Source: Methylicorpusculum oleiharenae (GTDB lineage Bacteria; Pseudomonadota; Gammaproteobacteria; Methylococcales; Methylomonadaceae). Taken from it: a stretch of 64,000 nucleotides of DNA. A model generated the notes under the pieces. That model saw only the letters and a list, made by a program, of their open reading frames with translations, had not been told where the DNA came from and ran no database searches. The stretch spans positions 4,494,492 through 4,558,491 of the forward strand of contig NZ_WUTY02000001.1 of NCBI RefSeq assembly GCF_009828925.2, in the 5' to 3' direction. This document shows, in pieces, positions 53,575 through 62,506 of this stretch. The position numbers and the translations under genes are program-made. The first letter of the stretch is position 1; each line of letters begins with the position of its first letter.

Positions 53575-56500
53575 ATGAACGCCCAGCAAAAAGTTTTTCG
53601 GGTTCGACGGAATTACAATCGCTGGGTAGCCAACCAAACACTTGAAGACTATGCGTTGCGTTTCACGGCCAATAGCGCCAGAAAATGGTCGGCCACGCAG
53701 GTAGCGCTTACTGCTTTGGGTGCGATTTCATTTTTGGCTTTGGAGGCCATTGGCGGCGCAATAACCCTCAGCTACGGATTTACTAACGCCGTAACGGCTG
53801 TTGCGGTAGTCGGAACGATCATTTTTTTGACCGGTTTGCCAATTTGTTACCACGCGGCAAAACAAGGCATTGATATTGACTTGCTCACCCGGGGAGCAGG
53901 CTTCGGTTATATCGGATCGACCATTACATCGCTGATTTATGCGTCTTTCACCTTTATTTTTTTCGCACTGGAAGCCGCGATCCTGTCACTGGCGCTGGAA
54001 CTGATACTCAATATTCCACTATCGATCGGCTATTTAATCAGCGCGTTGCTGGTCATTCCTCTGGTTACCCACGGCATCACGCTGATCAGCCGGTTTCAGA
54101 TCTGGACTCAACCGCTGTGGCTTGTTCTGCAAATTCTGCCCCTGGCCTGCATTGCTTTAAAATCGGATGAAGCCATCAGCCTCTGGACTGAATACAATCC
54201 CACGGCAACCGGCCCGGATTTCAATTTGATCGCTTTTGGCGCTGCATCTGCAGTTTTGTTCTCACTGATAGCGCAAATCGGCGAACAGGTAGATTTTCTT
54301 CGCTTTCTTCCCCAGGAAAATAAATCGTCGCGCAGTTGGTGGTTAGCGATGCTGACTGCAGGCCCCGGATGGATCATCATCGGTTCCGGCAAGATATTGA
54401 TAGGTTCTTTCTTAGCTGTGCTGGCTCTCAAGCATGGCATCGCTCACGAGGAAGCCTCCGATCCTAACCGGATGTACCTGACCGCATTCAGTTATATGAA
54501 TCAAAGCCCGCAATTCACGCTGTTGATGACCGGTGCGTTTGTAATTTTGTCGCAGCTCAAAATCAACGTGACAAACGCCTATGCCGGATCCATTGCCTGG
54601 TCCAACTTTTTCTCCAGACTCACTCAGAACCATCCCGGCCGCGTCGTCTGGCTGGTGTTCAATGTTGCAATTGCATTAATGTTGATGGAACTTGGCATTT
54701 ACCGGGTTCTGAAAGAAATTCTCGGCGTTTATGCGATTATTGCCCTGGCCTGGGTAGGCTCAATGGTTGCGGATCTGGTCATCAACAAACCGCTGGGCTT
54801 ACGTCCCCAAACCATGGAGTTCAAACGCGCCCATCTTTACGATATCAATCCTGTCGGCGTAGGCTCGATGCTCGTTGCTTCAGTCACCGGCTTTATGGCT
54901 CACGCCGGGCTGTTCGGGGAAATTCCGCGCGCCCTGTCTTCTTTTATCGCCCTGGGCTCTACGTTTATTTGCGCCCCTCTGATCGCCTGGCTAACCCAGG
55001 GGCGTTACTATATTGCCCGCGAACCTTCGGTTTTTCCTTCTCGTGCAGAGATAAGCTGTTGTATCTGTGAACACCATTTCGAACCCGAGGACATGAGTCA
55101 TTGCCCTGCTTACGCCGGGCCCATCTGTTCGCTGTGTTGTTCGTTGGACAGCCGTTGTCACGACATGTGTAAAACCAACGCCAGACTGTCGGATCAATTG
55201 ACGGCATCGTTAAGCCTGGTGTTCCCCCTGAGCTGGGTGAAAGTGTTGAATAACCGCATTGGCCATTTTCTGGGTTTGTTCATACTGACCAGTTTGATGA
55301 TCGCCTGCTTGTTGATGCTGGTGTTTTTTCAAATAACGCTTGATGAAGGGGTTGAAAAAAATGGAGTTGCCCTGGCATTGATCAATGTTTTCTTTATACT
55401 TTTGATCGTATCGGGCGTCGTAGCCTGGATGTTCGCGCTGGTCCACGAAAACAGAAAGATTGCCCAGGAAGAATCCCGACGCCAAACACAACTCCTGATG
55501 GCCGAAATTAGCGCCCATAAAAAAACCGACCAGGAATTGCAGCAAGCCAAAGAGGTCGCAGAATCTGCCAACAAGGCCAAAAGCCGCTATTTGACGGGAA
55601 TCAGCCACGAATTACGCTCACCGCTCAATGCCATCATGGGCTATGCGCAACTTCTGGAAAAAGACCAGACCATTCCGGCAAAAAGGAGGGATGCGCTGGC
55701 CGTTATCCGCCGCAGCAGTGAACATCTAGCCGACTTGATCGAAGGTCTGCTTGATATTTCCCGCATTGAGGCAGGCCGTCTTCATCTGTCGCGCAGCGAT
55801 GTCCAGCTGGGCGGTCTGTTGGATCAGATTGTCAGCATGTTCGAAGTTCAGGCAATTGCAAAGGGCATCCATTTTGAGTACAAACGTCTGACTCCGCTTC
55901 CCGATACGGTGCGCACCGATGAAAAACGCCTGCGTCAAATCCTGATCAATGTAATATCGAATGCGATTAAATATACCCACCAAGGCCAAGTCAGCCTTTC
56001 GGTCAGTTATCGAAATCAGGTCGCCGAATTTTCTATCAAAGATACCGGTGTCGGTATCGCATCCAAAGATATGGACCGAATTTTCCGGCCTTTCGAACGG
56101 ATACGCAAAGCCGGATCGCCCCATATCACCGGCACGGGTTTGGGTCTGACCATTACCCGCTTCCTGACTGAGATCATGGGCGGCGATATCAGCGTAGAGA
56201 GTACACCGGGTGTGGGCAGCCATTTTAATGTCCGGCTGATGCTGAGCAGCGCCATGACCCTTGCCGCCAATACCGCGCCCGAAAAAATAGTCTGCGGCTA
56301 CGCGGGCAAAGAGAAAACCGTATTTGTCGTAGATGATGAACCCAGTCATCGTGGCCTGCTTCAGGAAATGCTGACACCACTGGGCTTTAATGTAATTCAG
56401 GCTCAGGACGGCTTGTCTTGCCTGGATATGCTGCAATACTGTGAATGCGAACCGCATATTTTCCTGCTGGATATCGCCATGCCCGGAATCAGCGGCTGGG

Positions 56501-56973
56501 AACTGGCTCATATTGTTCGCAAGCGGATACCTTCAGCTGTCATCCTGATGGTATCCGCCAACGCCAATGAGCAAGTTCCGCCGCAGCTTCAAATGGCGCC
56601 CCATAATGCTTATTTGGTAAAACCCCTGCGCATGGCTCAACTTCTGGACACGCTTCAGCAACAGACCGGACTCACCTGGCTTTATAAACCCTGTGAACAA
56701 GACACCCAAAATCAAACCGGTCTTGCTTTGGCAGCACCCCAACAAAATCGCAGTATCAGCGATACGTTAAAAACCAACCTGATAACCGATCAAGAAGCTC
56801 GAGGCGAGTTAATCCGGCTGGCACAAATCGGCTACGCCAATGGCATCTGTTCATTACTTGAACAGCTTAAAAATGAGCATCAGATTGATGCCGACCTGAT
56901 GCAGCAGCTTGAAGAATTAACGCATCAGTTCCAGTTTTCAGCACTGATCAAATTACTCAAGGAACAGGCATGA
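53575..56973 (+). CDS. NCS1 permease-like sensor hybrid histidine kinase
   Basis: 1132 aa from the ATG at 53575 (an in-frame TTG at 53485 is less likely; no strong ribosome-binding site). Residues about 30-450 are an NCS1-type nucleobase:cation symporter domain (NRWVANQTLEDYALRF, ~12 helices). Residues 491-525 are a Cys-rich stretch (CCICEHH...CSLCCS...CHDMC). Two more helices lie at 562-622, then HisKA with GISHELRSPLNAIMGYAQLL near 677, HATPase with NVISNAIKYT, DTGVGIA and GTGLGLTI (788-860), and a C-terminal receiver from 915 (FVVDDEP, Asp in LLDIAMPG). Presumably it senses a nitrogen compound while binding or moving it. Divergent from the urt-fmd operon; overlaps the regulator by ATGA. 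Confidence 0.9.
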   Translation: MNAQQKVFRVRRNYNRWVANQTLEDYALRFTANSARKWSATQVALTALGAISFLALEAIGGAITLSYGFTNAVTAVAVVGTIIFLTGLPICYHAAKQGIDIDLLTRGAGFGYIGSTITSLIYASFTFIFFALEAAILSLALELILNIPLSIGYLISALLVIPLVTHGITLISRFQIWTQPLWLVLQILPLACIALKSDEAISLWTEYNPTATGPDFNLIAFGAASAVLFSLIAQIGEQVDFLRFLPQENKSSRSWWLAMLTAGPGWIIIGSGKILIGSFLAVLALKHGIAHEEASDPNRMYLTAFSYMNQSPQFTLLMTGAFVILSQLKINVTNAYAGSIAWSNFFSRLTQNHPGRVVWLVFNVAIALMLMELGIYRVLKEILGVYAIIALAWVGSMVADLVINKPLGLRPQTMEFKRAHLYDINPVGVGSMLVASVTGFMAHAGLFGEIPRALSSFIALGSTFICAPLIAWLTQGRYYIAREPSVFPSRAEISCCICEHHFEPEDMSHCPAYAGPICSLCCSLDSRCHDMCKTNARLSDQLTASLSLVFPLSWVKVLNNRIGHFLGLFILTSLMIACLLMLVFFQITLDEGVEKNGVALALINVFFILLIVSGVVAWMFALVHENRKIAQEESRRQTQLLMAEISAHKKTDQELQQAKEVAESANKAKSRYLTGISHELRSPLNAIMGYAQLLEKDQTIPAKRRDALAVIRRSSEHLADLIEGLLDISRIEAGRLHLSRSDVQLGGLLDQIVSMFEVQAIAKGIHFEYKRLTPLPDTVRTDEKRLRQILINVISNAIKYTHQGQVSLSVSYRNQVAEFSIKDTGVGIASKDMDRIFRPFERIRKAGSPHITGTGLGLTITRFLTEIMGGDISVESTPGVGSHFNVRLMLSSAMTLAANTAPEKIVCGYAGKEKTVFVVDDEPSHRGLLQEMLTPLGFNVIQAQDGLSCLDMLQYCECEPHIFLLDIAMPGISGWELAHIVRKRIPSAVILMVSANANEQVPPQLQMAPHNAYLVKPLRMAQLLDTLQQQTGLTWLYKPCEQDTQNQTGLALAAPQQNRSISDTLKTNLITDQEARGELIRLAQIGYANGICSLLEQLKNEHQIDADLMQQLEELTHQFQFSALIKLLKEQA

Positions 56974-57884
56974 TGCAGACCGGCCGGAAAAAAGACGTGG
57001 TTTTGATTGTGGATGACTCCCCTGAAACCTTGAGCATGCTTAACGACACACTCGATCAGGCCGGACTGACCGTGCTGGTTGCGCTGGAAGGTGCTCAAGC
57101 GCTGACCATTGTGGACAACATCACGCCGGACATCATATTGATGGATGCGATCATGCCCCACATGGATGGATTTGAAGCCTGTAAACGACTGAAAGCCAAC
57201 CGATCGCTGGCTCATATTCCCGTCATCTTCATGACCGGATTGTCCGATACAGAAAGCATTGTCAAAGGCCTTCAGGCCGGAGGCGTGGACTACATCAACA
57301 AACCCGTCAAAGGTGATGAATTAATTGCGCGTATGCAAGTCCATTTAGCCAATGCCAGGCTCACCTTAAGCGCACAAACCGCTCTGGATACCGCCGGTCA
57401 ATACCTGTTCGCCGCATCCTCGGAAGGCGCTTTGCTGTGGACTACTCCCCAGGCCAATCAACTGTTCAATACGGCAGGTGTCACAATAGACTGGCTTGAG
57501 GAAAATCTTCCCAATCAATTGCGCCAGTTACTGCAGCCTCAGTTTAATAAAGAAAAAGGTCTCCTCATCAAGGTGAACGAGAAGCCATTGGAAATTCGTT
57601 ATATAGGCCAAACCGGTGCCAACGAATTTTTATTACGGCTGATTGATTTGCAGCGCCCCAGTGAAATCGAACGCTTACGCTCCGCGCTGCCCATTACCGA
57701 ACGGGAAGCCGAAGTGTTACTCTGGATTGCCCGAGGCAAAACCAACCGGGAAATCGGGACTATTCTGAGCATGAGCCCCCGAACGGTTAATAAGCACCTG
57801 GAACAGGTTTTCCGAAAATTGAATGTGGAAAACCGCACGACCGCCGCCGTTTTTGCGATGAAGTATCTGAATCAGGAATCCTGA
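56970..57884 (+). CDS. LuxR-family response regulator
   Basis: 304 aa. N-terminal receiver (VLIVDDSPETL; phospho-acceptor Asp in DIILMDAIMPHMDG; Lys in YINKPVKGDE) at residues 8-125. A linker of about 100 residues (120-225) is longer than in NarL-type regulators. The C-terminal LuxR HTH has TEREAEVLLWIARGKTNREIG and SPRTVNKHLEQVFRKLNVENR. It is coupled to the sensor kinase by a four-base overlap. It probably controls urtABCDE-fmdAB through the palindrome in the shared promoter (inference). A second alternative start is the next codon but one (ATGATG). Confidence 0.92.
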   Translation: MMQTGRKKDVVLIVDDSPETLSMLNDTLDQAGLTVLVALEGAQALTIVDNITPDIILMDAIMPHMDGFEACKRLKANRSLAHIPVIFMTGLSDTESIVKGLQAGGVDYINKPVKGDELIARMQVHLANARLTLSAQTALDTAGQYLFAASSEGALLWTTPQANQLFNTAGVTIDWLEENLPNQLRQLLQPQFNKEKGLLIKVNEKPLEIRYIGQTGANEFLLRLIDLQRPSEIERLRSALPITEREAEVLLWIARGKTNREIGTILSMSPRTVNKHLEQVFRKLNVENRTTAAVFAMKYLNQES

Positions 57885-57975
57885 TGTTTTTGATGCGGTA
57901 AACCATTCTGCGTTGATCTATAGCCACACGTCAGTCTATCGAAGTATGGGTCTGATTAGATCGTAATTATTAGGT

Positions 57976-58062
57976 GTAGGTTGGGTTGCGTGCTTTTCGC
58001 AACCCAACAATTAACGCTATGGCCTTGAAATGTTGGGTTGGCTATCGCCAACCGCAACCTAC
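57976..58062. repeat. Tandem GTTGGGTT-family hairpins
   Basis: Two hairpins: GTTGGGTTGCG / CGCAACCCAAC (57980-58008, loop TGCTTTT) and GTTGGGTTGGC / GCCAACC (58032-58053). An outer pair GTAGGTTG / CAACCTAC closes the unit. Same family as the nif intergenic hairpins. Confidence 0.75.
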
Positions 58063-58210
58063 GAGGTCCATCACCTTTGTTTGGTTGGTCCTCTGAAAAG
58101 TTACCTTTAAACTTATTTTGTGTTTATGGTAGGTTCTATCAAGTGTTCAAATTCGGGCCTATAAAGAGGATGCCCGCCGGGAAACCATCGTAATCGGGAA
58201 ATATTTCAAA

Positions 58211-59017
58211 ATGGCTGACAAAATAGACTTTACCCTATTAATTACAATCACAGCCTGTGTCCTATTTTTTTTAATGGTGGCTGTTTCTGAACTTGGAAGG
58301 CGAATCGGCCTTAACCGCATCGCAAATGACCCCAAAGGCTTGGCAGAAGGGATCGGAGCGGCTGAGGGTGCTGTGTTTGCCTTGTTAGGACTGGTTATCG
58401 CTTTTACCTTTTCGGGCGCAGCAACGAGACTGGAAGAACGCCGAGATTTGATAACCGAGGAAGCCAATGCCATCGGCACGGCCTATCTGCGTATTGACTT
58501 GCTTTCCAAAGAAGCCCAGCCGGAAATTCCTGAATTGTTTCGCACCTACACCGGCATCAGGGCAACCATTTACGAAGACAGGGCTAATAAGCCCCTCATG
58601 AAAGTAAAACAGAACAAGGTAGCTGATCTGCAAACCCGGATTTGGAGGTTGTCATTGGCAGCAAGCCGTTTGCCTGACGCATCGCCCCAGGCAACCATGT
58701 TGCTGATCCCCGCATTAAATGAAATGATCGACATCACCACAACCAGAGAGATGGCAACCAAGAATCATCCTCCGGTACAGATCTATATCTTGCTTTATGG
58801 ACTGAGCTTTATCGGTGCTTTGCTGGTTGGCTACAGCATGTCCGTCAACAAGGAACGCAGCTGGCTGCATATTTTGTCTTTCTCGGCGGTTATGTCGCTT
58901 GCTATCTACGTGATTGTCGATCTTGAATACCCGCGACTCGGCATTATAAAAGTTGACACTTCAGACCAAGTGCTTTTCGATCTACAAAAAAGCATGGAGG
59001 CAGAACAAAGTGACTGA
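58211..59017 (+). CDS. DUF4239-like membrane protein
   Basis: 268 aa. Two N-terminal helices (LLITITACVLFFLMVAV; GAVFALLGLVIAFTFSGAATRLEERR), a soluble cytoplasmic central part of about 110 residues (ITEEANAIGTAYLRIDLLS, WRLSLAASRL), and two to three C-terminal helices (YGLSFIGALLVGYSM, SAVMSLAIYVIVDLEYPRLG). This bestrophin-like/DUF4239 layout is common in bacteria and functionally unknown; ion conduction is a guess. Convergent with the mxa genes. Confidence 0.75.
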   Translation: MADKIDFTLLITITACVLFFLMVAVSELGRRIGLNRIANDPKGLAEGIGAAEGAVFALLGLVIAFTFSGAATRLEERRDLITEEANAIGTAYLRIDLLSKEAQPEIPELFRTYTGIRATIYEDRANKPLMKVKQNKVADLQTRIWRLSLAASRLPDASPQATMLLIPALNEMIDITTTREMATKNHPPVQIYILLYGLSFIGALLVGYSMSVNKERSWLHILSFSAVMSLAIYVIVDLEYPRLGIIKVDTSDQVLFDLQKSMEAEQSD

Positions 59018-59063
59018 TAGATAAGGACATGGCTTTTAAACATCCGGATTTGAGTATTTCAGC

Positions 59064-59999
59064 CTATATAAACACCAGCAGCAAAGCCAACAGCGCTATT
59101 GAAGCAAACTGCCAGCGCCTGTCGATCCAGATGTCTTTGTTAACCGCTAATGCTTCTGATTGAAGCGCCTGATTAAACGCTGCTGTTTCGGTCAAGCGTT
59201 GATACCCCAAACCGGTCTCTGCCGCCAATTGTTTCAAATACGGTTCATGCAACCGGCTCAAATGTTCCGAACCTACCGCAGCCTCACTGCCGAAAGGAGC
59301 ATTGCGGGCATCGTAGCCTTGAATCGATTCAGGATTCAGATCCGATTCGCCAAAAGTTGAACGGTGCGGTACATCATCGGCGCTATAAAACCCCACACGT
59401 TTGCCTTGCTGATCAAATTTCGGGATAGGTTTCGGTTCTAACCCACCGACGCCCACGATCAAACCTTTGATCGTGTCCTTCACGATGGAAAAATCAGGTC
59501 CATAACGCGAATTGAGCGGTGGCGCCTCATGACCGTCCGAGATAAATATCAAACGGGTTTCCTGATCATCTTTCAACATATCCAGAGTATTCAATAAACC
59601 GTGAGCAATCCGGCTATCAGCTGCCCAGGCCGATTGCCAATCCAATGCAGCAATGGCGGCATCCAGTTCATTAAAACCGGAACAGACTTCTATAGGCTGG
59701 AATAACAGTGACGAACGCCGTTCGGTAAACACGCCCAAACCCACTTTGGATTGGCACGGCAAGCTCGACAAAAGCTCACGTAAGGTCATTTTGACAAACT
59801 CGAGTCGGCTGATGATTTCACCGTGATAACGGTAATCCTCGGTGTTCATGCTCCGGGTGATATCGACAATGAATGTCATCTGATAGGCCGGACCCGATCG
59901 CTTGATCTTGGGAAACAGAAACAGCATCACCAAAGCCAACAAAGCGAAGGTTAAACACCAAAAGCGAAAGTCTTTGAAACACTCACGTTTAGCTAACAT
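59064..59999 (-). CDS. mxaL: MxaL-like von Willebrand A protein
   Basis: 311 aa from the ATG at 59999; an in-frame TTG at 60020 is possible. An N-terminal signal anchor (FWCLTFALLALVMLFLF) is followed by a VWA domain with the MIDAS-like FIVDITRSMNTED, and a C-terminal anchor FASIALLALLLVF. The Asp-x-Ser-x-Ser MIDAS reads DITRSMN, so the first Ser is Thr with a displaced Ser. In mxa clusters MxaL, MxaK and MxaC are needed for active methanol dehydrogenase, probably for Ca2+ insertion. It is the last of the mxaS-A-C-K-L series; no mxaD follows. Confidence 0.8.
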   Translation of the reverse strand: MLAKRECFKDFRFWCLTFALLALVMLFLFPKIKRSGPAYQMTFIVDITRSMNTEDYRYHGEIISRLEFVKMTLRELLSSLPCQSKVGLGVFTERRSSLLFQPIEVCSGFNELDAAIAALDWQSAWAADSRIAHGLLNTLDMLKDDQETRLIFISDGHEAPPLNSRYGPDFSIVKDTIKGLIVGVGGLEPKPIPKFDQQGKRVGFYSADDVPHRSTFGESDLNPESIQGYDARNAPFGSEAAVGSEHLSRLHEPYLKQLAAETGLGYQRLTETAAFNQALQSEALAVNKDIWIDRRWQFASIALLALLLVFI

Positions 60000-60023
60000 G
60001 GTTGCTCTCTGCACTGTCAACCA

Positions 60024-60581
60024 TTACGGCAAACCTCGGGGAAAGCCCGGCACTGTAGTCCATAACCGGGTTTTCCGGTTTTCCTTGTCATCGGCTTCGA
60101 CAGTGATTCTGTCCATTTCCGGCGCAATGCGCATCGCCACCTCAAGGTTGTATTTCGCATCCCAAAACTGACTGTCCAGCGCAAGCGCTTGCCGGTAAGC
60201 CTGCTTTGCCAATGCCGCCAGGGGAAGTGCATCGTTGATCGCCATTTTTTCAGCCCGTTCAACTGTTTGCGTTAAATAAAGATTACCCAGGTTATAACGG
60301 GTTTTAGCCTGAAGGCTTGGGCTGCCCTGATCCAGAATTAAATTGAGCGTCGCCAGTGCTTCATCATACCGGCCTTTTTCCCTTAAATAGACGGCTCGTG
60401 CCAAACGCACTTCCGGCGAGGCCTTCACGACTTTCTCAATGGCAATATCGTGACCCGACAGCAACCGGTTTATCCAGGCGTTCTCATTGTGAATTTGCAG
60501 CAATGTCCAGGCCTGGATAATAAAAACCAGCGTACTGACGCTGAATATTCCCCACAACACAGTATTTTTTATTATTCTCAT
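60024..60581 (-). CDS. mxaK: MxaK-like protein
   Basis: 185 aa from the ATG at 60581, with AGGTGA eight bases upstream and an ATGA overlap with the mxaC stop; the longer reading from 60641 is rejected. It starts with one membrane anchor (LWGIFSVSTLVFIIQAWTLL). The rest is helical and TPR-like, with VYLREKGRYDEALATLNLIL and RYNLGNLYLTQTVERAE as repeat-like units and QALALDSQFWDAKYNLEVAMR near the end. The periplasmic helical domain could scaffold the two VWA proteins encoded on either side. Call rests on order and size. Confidence 0.78.
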   Translation of the reverse strand: MRIIKNTVLWGIFSVSTLVFIIQAWTLLQIHNENAWINRLLSGHDIAIEKVVKASPEVRLARAVYLREKGRYDEALATLNLILDQGSPSLQAKTRYNLGNLYLTQTVERAEKMAINDALPLAALAKQAYRQALALDSQFWDAKYNLEVAMRIAPEMDRITVEADDKENRKTRLWTTVPGFPRGLP

Positions 60582-61564
60582 GACCGATTCACCTCGCACA
60601 GTTTCAACACCAGCAATAGAGCAATCATCAGACTTGCCCATTGATAACAGAGCCCTGATAGATCCTGCTTGGGTAGGCGTTCAAAATAATGTAACGGACG
60701 ATTTTCCAGCTTATCGATATCGTCAATAGCCGCTTGCAAACCTTCAGGAGACTCGGCTTCATAAACTTGATAAGGCACATTCAAACTCGAAAAAAACAAA
60801 TGCAGATACTTTTCCGGCAAGGCCTGGGCATTGTCATCACGGGTATTTTCAGGTTTTTCATGAATACCGGGACTGTTTGACGTCCTCAGGAATACCCAAT
60901 ACAAACGGATGTGCTGATCCTTGATTAATGTTCGCAGCGCTTGCTCACTGTCAGAGTCGATCGCTGCAGCCCCGTCGGAAACCAAAACGACAATACGGGT
61001 TCCGTTTGTCGGCTGTTCGTCAAAAAATGACAAGGCCATGGCCAGGCCTTTGCTGATATGGGTATAAGCCAATGCGGGAGTCGCTGTCGCGTCAATGGCA
61101 GCATGCAGTGCCTGTTTATTTTCAGTCAGCGGCATGACAAACAGCGGTGCGGTGCTGAATTCGGCGATACCCATCAAATCATGGCTGCGTTTGTCGATAA
61201 ATTCAGTCAATAGCCTTCTTGCGGCTGCAGATTTGGATTCTTCCTGATCATTCATCGGTGCTTTTCCCGCAAAGGTCGTGTCCATGCTGTTACTTCTATC
61301 TAAAAGCAGCACGATATGCGCACCCCGACCAATACGCTCGATGCGTTGTTCTTTTAAATAAACGCCGGACAATCCCAGAATCAGCAAGCCAATTGCCGCC
61401 ATGCCGATGATGCGGATCAAAACCGAAAGCAACGAAGAGAGCGTATCCTCAGGCAGGATAGCAAGCCACGGATAAGCTTGCGATTTGATGCCGGTTCTCA
61501 GCAGAGGCACCATCATCAAAAGCAATCCGGAAAGAAGCCACGGTGTATCGAAATTAATCAGCAC
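60578..61564 (-). CDS. mxaC: MxaC-like von Willebrand A protein
   Basis: 328 aa starting at a GTG at 61564, with GAGG eight bases upstream. Architecture is BatA/MxaC-like: two N-terminal helices (WLLSGLLLMMVPLL; IIGMAAIGLLILGLSG), a VWA domain with intact MIDAS DRSNS (LLLDRSNSMDTTF), TEFIDKRSHDLMGIAEFST and RIVVLVSDGAAAID, and a C-terminal helix. It belongs to the methanol-dehydrogenase maturation set. Its stop overlaps mxaK. A generic aerotolerance (Bat) operon would have a different neighbouring gene order. Confidence 0.82.
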   Translation of the reverse strand: MLINFDTPWLLSGLLLMMVPLLRTGIKSQAYPWLAILPEDTLSSLLSVLIRIIGMAAIGLLILGLSGVYLKEQRIERIGRGAHIVLLLDRSNSMDTTFAGKAPMNDQEESKSAAARRLLTEFIDKRSHDLMGIAEFSTAPLFVMPLTENKQALHAAIDATATPALAYTHISKGLAMALSFFDEQPTNGTRIVVLVSDGAAAIDSDSEQALRTLIKDQHIRLYWVFLRTSNSPGIHEKPENTRDDNAQALPEKYLHLFFSSLNVPYQVYEAESPEGLQAAIDDIDKLENRPLHYFERLPKQDLSGLCYQWASLMIALLLVLKLCEVNRS

Positions 61565-61567
61565 AAA

Positions 61568-62506
61568 TCAGCCTCTTTCCAGTTCGACACAGCGTTGACA
61601 CATTTTTTTCAGAGCGTCCCACTCATCAGCACCGGCAGACGGTTTTCCACCGAAAAAATAGTCGTTGGAAAAATTGAAAAACCACTCCAGTTCGGGGCCT
61701 ATTTCTTTGAACTCCGGCCTTAGCCTGTAAAACTCTGACAAGCGGTGCTTAAACAGGGGTTTATGATTCAACTGATTGAAAGCCTGATGAATAATCACCA
61801 AAGCCAAACCCAGTTCATTGGGCTGCATTTTCTTTATTCGTCCGTTTGCCCGGCTAAAAAAACTGCGCCTTGGAAAACCAACGAAATAGCCGTAACGAAA
61901 CGCCAATAACAAGCCGCAAAACAGACCTGACGCCACACTGATCGATAACAGGCGCAAAGCGTTTTGCGAAGAAATTAGGGTGGGTGTTGCATCGGGCCGA
62001 CGATACGTGTTGCCCTCCTCTTTTCTGACAGCCAATTCATGAATCGGTGAAACGGTAAATGACCATTCGGGCACAACCTGTTCAATAGCCTGGTCACCTT
62101 GTTTGAACCGAAGTTTAAAGCCCGCAATAGTCAACATTTTGACTTCCAAAGGCGCGTAAAAGACCTGGTATGTCAACTCGATTTCAGTCAGATGCTTTGA
62201 AACTGGCCGAACAGTAATTTGATCGATTGACAACCAACGGTTGAGATCACCTTTGGCAGGGAGACTCGTAGGTTCCAGTTGAATACCGGAACGGGTTCCA
62301 ATCACTATCCGATGCCGAATTTTATCGCCAATGACATAGCCAAAAGGTTTAGGCGTCTCAAATTCAAATCGTTCGATAGGAGGCGGCAAGCCTTCTGAAC
62401 AGGCAACCAGTAAAAACAGTGAATACACCAGAATAGAGCGGGCATATTTTACTATTTGGTGGCTTAAGTCGGTGTCTTTGCAATGCAGGAAAGGTAACGA
62501 TTTCAT
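61568..62506 (-). CDS. mxaA: MxaA-like methanol dehydrogenase maturation protein
   Basis: 312 aa, coupled by ATGA to mxaS. A lipoprotein-type signal (LVYSLFLLVAC, Cys near residue 36) after a polar leader, then a periplasmic strand-rich domain (residues ~45-175, FGYVIGDKIRHRIVIG, VFYAPLEVKMLTIAGFKLRF). One membrane helix follows at ~185-205 (LLSISVASGLFCGLLLAF) and a cytoplasmic helical tail (ALVIIHQAFNQLNHKPLFKH). This layout matches MxaA, and not the short DUF4381 protein of generic MoxR operons. MxaA mutants of methylotrophs make calcium-free inactive methanol dehydrogenase. Confidence 0.8.
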   Translation of the reverse strand: MKSLPFLHCKDTDLSHQIVKYARSILVYSLFLLVACSEGLPPPIERFEFETPKPFGYVIGDKIRHRIVIGTRSGIQLEPTSLPAKGDLNRWLSIDQITVRPVSKHLTEIELTYQVFYAPLEVKMLTIAGFKLRFKQGDQAIEQVVPEWSFTVSPIHELAVRKEEGNTYRRPDATPTLISSQNALRLLSISVASGLFCGLLLAFRYGYFVGFPRRSFFSRANGRIKKMQPNELGLALVIIHQAFNQLNHKPLFKHRLSEFYRLRPEFKEIGPELEWFFNFSNDYFFGGKPSAGADEWDALKKMCQRCVELERG

